Shown here: piece after piece, positions 5,495-6,927 of the stretch
How the letters are laid out: the number at the start of each line of letters is the position of its first letter
Position numbering within the stretch: the first letter of the stretch is position 1
Assembly: GCA_003558195.1 (NCBI GenBank)
Contig: PWMM01000236.1
Location: 1-6,927, forward strand
Direction: 5' to 3'
Length of the DNA: 6,927 nt
From: Syntrophomonadaceae bacterium
Lineage (GTDB): Bacteria > Bacillota > Dethiobacteria > DTU022
Notes under the pieces: generated by a model
The model's database searches: none
What the model saw: only the letters and a program-made list of their open reading frames with translations
What the model was told of the DNA's origin: nothing
Position numbers and translations under genes: made by a program

Positions 5495-5557
5495 AACCGG
5501 CCTGGTCTCCTGTTTTTATAGCTTGCATTTTGTAAATCACCAATACTGCAGCCGGTT
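5495..5557. repeat. Inverted repeat flanking the putative dehydrogenase promoter
   Basis: AACCGGC (5495-5501) and GCCGGTT (5551-5557) are perfect 7-bp reverse complements with 49 nt between them. They bracket the candidate promoter at 5515-5543, one arm upstream of the -35 and one just past the expected start. This could be a pair of regulator half-sites or a long-loop hairpin. Confidence 0.3.
5515..5543 (-). promoter_or_regulatory. Candidate promoter for the alcohol dehydrogenase
   Basis: On the minus strand, TTGGTG (5543-5538) and TATAAA (5520-5515) are separated by 17 nt. The -10 matches the consensus at 5/6 and the -35 at 3/6. Transcription from near 5508 would leave about an 80-nt leader. 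The dehydrogenase may therefore be expressed separately from the upstream transporter. Confidence 0.35.
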
Positions 5558-5637
5558 TTCTTGTTACATGATCAACAATGCCCTAAAAATGTCCAAATAT
5601 CTTTTATATTACAGCTATTATGTGTAATTTCTGATAA

Positions 5638-6927
5638 TCAAGTTTGTTTTTCTTCAACCAGGTTAACAGCCAGTAAAGCCAGCAGCAGGAGTAGGCTGGA
5701 AAAAATGATGATCTGCTGGTAAACAGCCCAGGGGTAGAGCGGAATCCCTTCCAAGGATTGCCCTTGCCAACCATGATCCAGGATTACCCCGACTATTAAC
5801 TGGGCTGCAGCAGCTCCAACAAAACCGCCACTGTTTACTATCCCTATTGCAACGCCAGAGTAGCCGGGGCTATAGAGTTCCCTTGCTAGAACCATGGATA
5901 AAATGAGGCCTGGTGTAAAGAAACCAATCATAAATAGTGCGGGATAAAGGAGATAACCGGTTTGGGCACTTAAGTAAGGAAGCAGGAGCAGAGCTGCAGT
6001 AGATAAAGCAAGAAAAGCACAGGAGATTTGAAGGACCGGTTTTCTTTTTTCCCCAATTCGATCCGACAGGTGGCCTAAAACAGGCCCACCAAGCATGTAC
6101 CCTATGCCCATGAAAGTAATGAAAAACGAAGTTTGGCTGATGGTATAACCGCCTTCTCCAACCATGAATGGATAACTCCAAATTCCAAGAAAAGCAGCAT
6201 AGGGGCCGTAAATTCCAAAATGACATAGAAAAAGCAACCAGGCTGATTTTTGCTTGAGGACAGAAGCCGTTCCGGCCAGGGCAGCCTTGTTTTCAGTTTG
6301 ATTGGGCCTGCCTGTGTAGGGGGAAGCAGTACAGCCGCCTGATATGTAGACCGGGTTCCGGGTGAAAATAAGGTTGCCCAGAAGCAGAATTAAAGAAAAG
6401 GCTGCCAGCAGGTAAATCATTTCACGCCAGCCTAGTCGGGCCACCCCGGCCATAAAAGGGCTGCCGGATAGGATAATTCCAAGGCTGGCTGCAACCGCGC
6501 CAAATCCGGCTAGCAAAGCAAAAACACGGCCTGAAAAATAGACACCCTGTACTTTTAGTAAGCTTCCCCATAAAAAAGCAGCACCGAAGCTGATGATTAC
6601 CCTTCCCCAAAGAAGATGTCCGAAACCTGAAGCAGAGGCAAACAGCAGGGTTCCAAGGGTCATGGCAGCAAAGGAGAAAGTAACTATCCTCCGGGGGCCA
6701 AAAAAATCAATGGCCATTCCTGCAGGGATCTGCATTAAAGGATAAAGATAAAAATATGATGATGATAAAAAAGCAAAACCGGCAGTGCTTAAGGCGAAAG
6801 TTTCAATGAAAACATCTTGCAGCCCGGCTGTAAGAAAGCGGTGGAGAACTACCAGGACAAAACCGAAAAACATAACTAACCAGCTTAAAATTGGGAAATA
6901 TTTATTTGTGTATGCTTCTTTAGTAAA
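5638..6927 (-). CDS. Major facilitator superfamily transporter, N-terminus cut by the window edge
   Basis: This polytopic inner-membrane transporter has 429 residues visible. The frame stays open to the right edge. ATG 6873 is not the likely start: it has no ribosome binding site and would cut the first membrane span, which begins upstream (KYFPILSWLVMFFGFVLVVL, 9-28). The true start lies outside the window. MFS motif A is seen after span 2 (G70-MAIDFFGPRR, 70-80), and its second-half copy is GHLSDRIGEKRK (285-296), preserving the internal duplication. A polar central loop at about 197-226 divides the two six-span halves. The YLYPLMQIPAG lead before motif A is common in organic-anion/phosphate-type and nitrate-type facilitators, but the substrate cannot be set. 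It lies upstream of the alcohol dehydrogenase on the same strand, so the two may share a transcript and a substrate. Confidence 0.92.
   Translation of the reverse strand, partial: FTKEAYTNKYFPILSWLVMFFGFVLVVLHRFLTAGLQDVFIETFALSTAGFAFLSSSYFYLYPLMQIPAGMAIDFFGPRRIVTFSFAAMTLGTLLFASASGFGHLLWGRVIISFGAAFLWGSLLKVQGVYFSGRVFALLAGFGAVAASLGIILSGSPFMAGVARLGWREMIYLLAAFSLILLLGNLIFTRNPVYISGGCTASPYTGRPNQTENKAALAGTASVLKQKSAWLLFLCHFGIYGPYAAFLGIWSYPFMVGEGGYTISQTSFFITFMGIGYMLGGPVLGHLSDRIGEKRKPVLQISCAFLALSTAALLLLPYLSAQTGYLLYPALFMIGFFTPGLILSMVLARELYSPGYSGVAIGIVNSGGFVGAAAAQLIVGVILDHGWQGQSLEGIPLYPWAVYQQIIIFSSLLLLLALLAVNLVEEKQT

Noticed and set aside
6856..6873. ATG 6873 as the start of the right-edge transporter
   Set aside because: The frame is open upstream to the edge, the first membrane span begins before this codon, and no ribosome binding site precedes it.

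Overview
The window looks like ordinary chromosomal sequence from a moderate- to low-GC anaerobic bacterium, most likely a Firmicute of the Clostridia/Peptococcaceae type. That is an inference. It rests on strong AGGAG-type ribosome binding sites, AT-rich intergenic DNA with sigma-A-like promoter elements, a CooT-type nickel protein (typical of anaerobes with CO dehydrogenase or related nickel enzymes), an iron-type alcohol dehydrogenase and a YqeM-like methyltransferase. I found no tRNA, rRNA, CRISPR array, insertion sequence or phage gene.

Layout from left to right. (1) The 5' part of a minus-strand membrane protein leaves the left edge; a short RK..H signature hints at the dolichol/phytol kinase type. 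(2) A divergent promoter region is followed by a 63-aa CooT-family gene on the plus strand, ending in a two-hairpin terminator region. (3) A GTG-started sugar:cation symporter-like (GPH family) major facilitator. (4) A hairpin-rich gap and a GNAT acetyltransferase, which faces (5) a YqeM-like SAM methyltransferase on the minus strand. (6) A plus-strand 59-aa single-span membrane microprotein divergent from the methyltransferase, with a good promoter and two overlapping dyads in its leader. (7) A minus-strand pair: a major facilitator transporter entering from the right edge, followed 209 bp downstream by an iron-type alcohol dehydrogenase, with a possible internal promoter between them.

The genes do not form one obvious pathway. 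The only arrangement suggesting joint work is the transporter plus alcohol dehydrogenase, which could be import or export of a small alcohol or aldehyde-related compound and its oxidation or reduction. The nickel protein, acetyltransferase, methyltransferase and microprotein look like independent units. Several starts were corrected from the longest open frame using ribosome binding sites (acetyltransferase, methyltransferase, dehydrogenase, microprotein), and the right-edge transporter is incomplete at its N-terminus. No clear novel system is visible. The best candidates for a second look are the microprotein with its structured leader, the divergent CooT protein, a LysR-like helix-turn-helix scrap between genes, and a cryptic 54-codon frame overlapping the dehydrogenase start.
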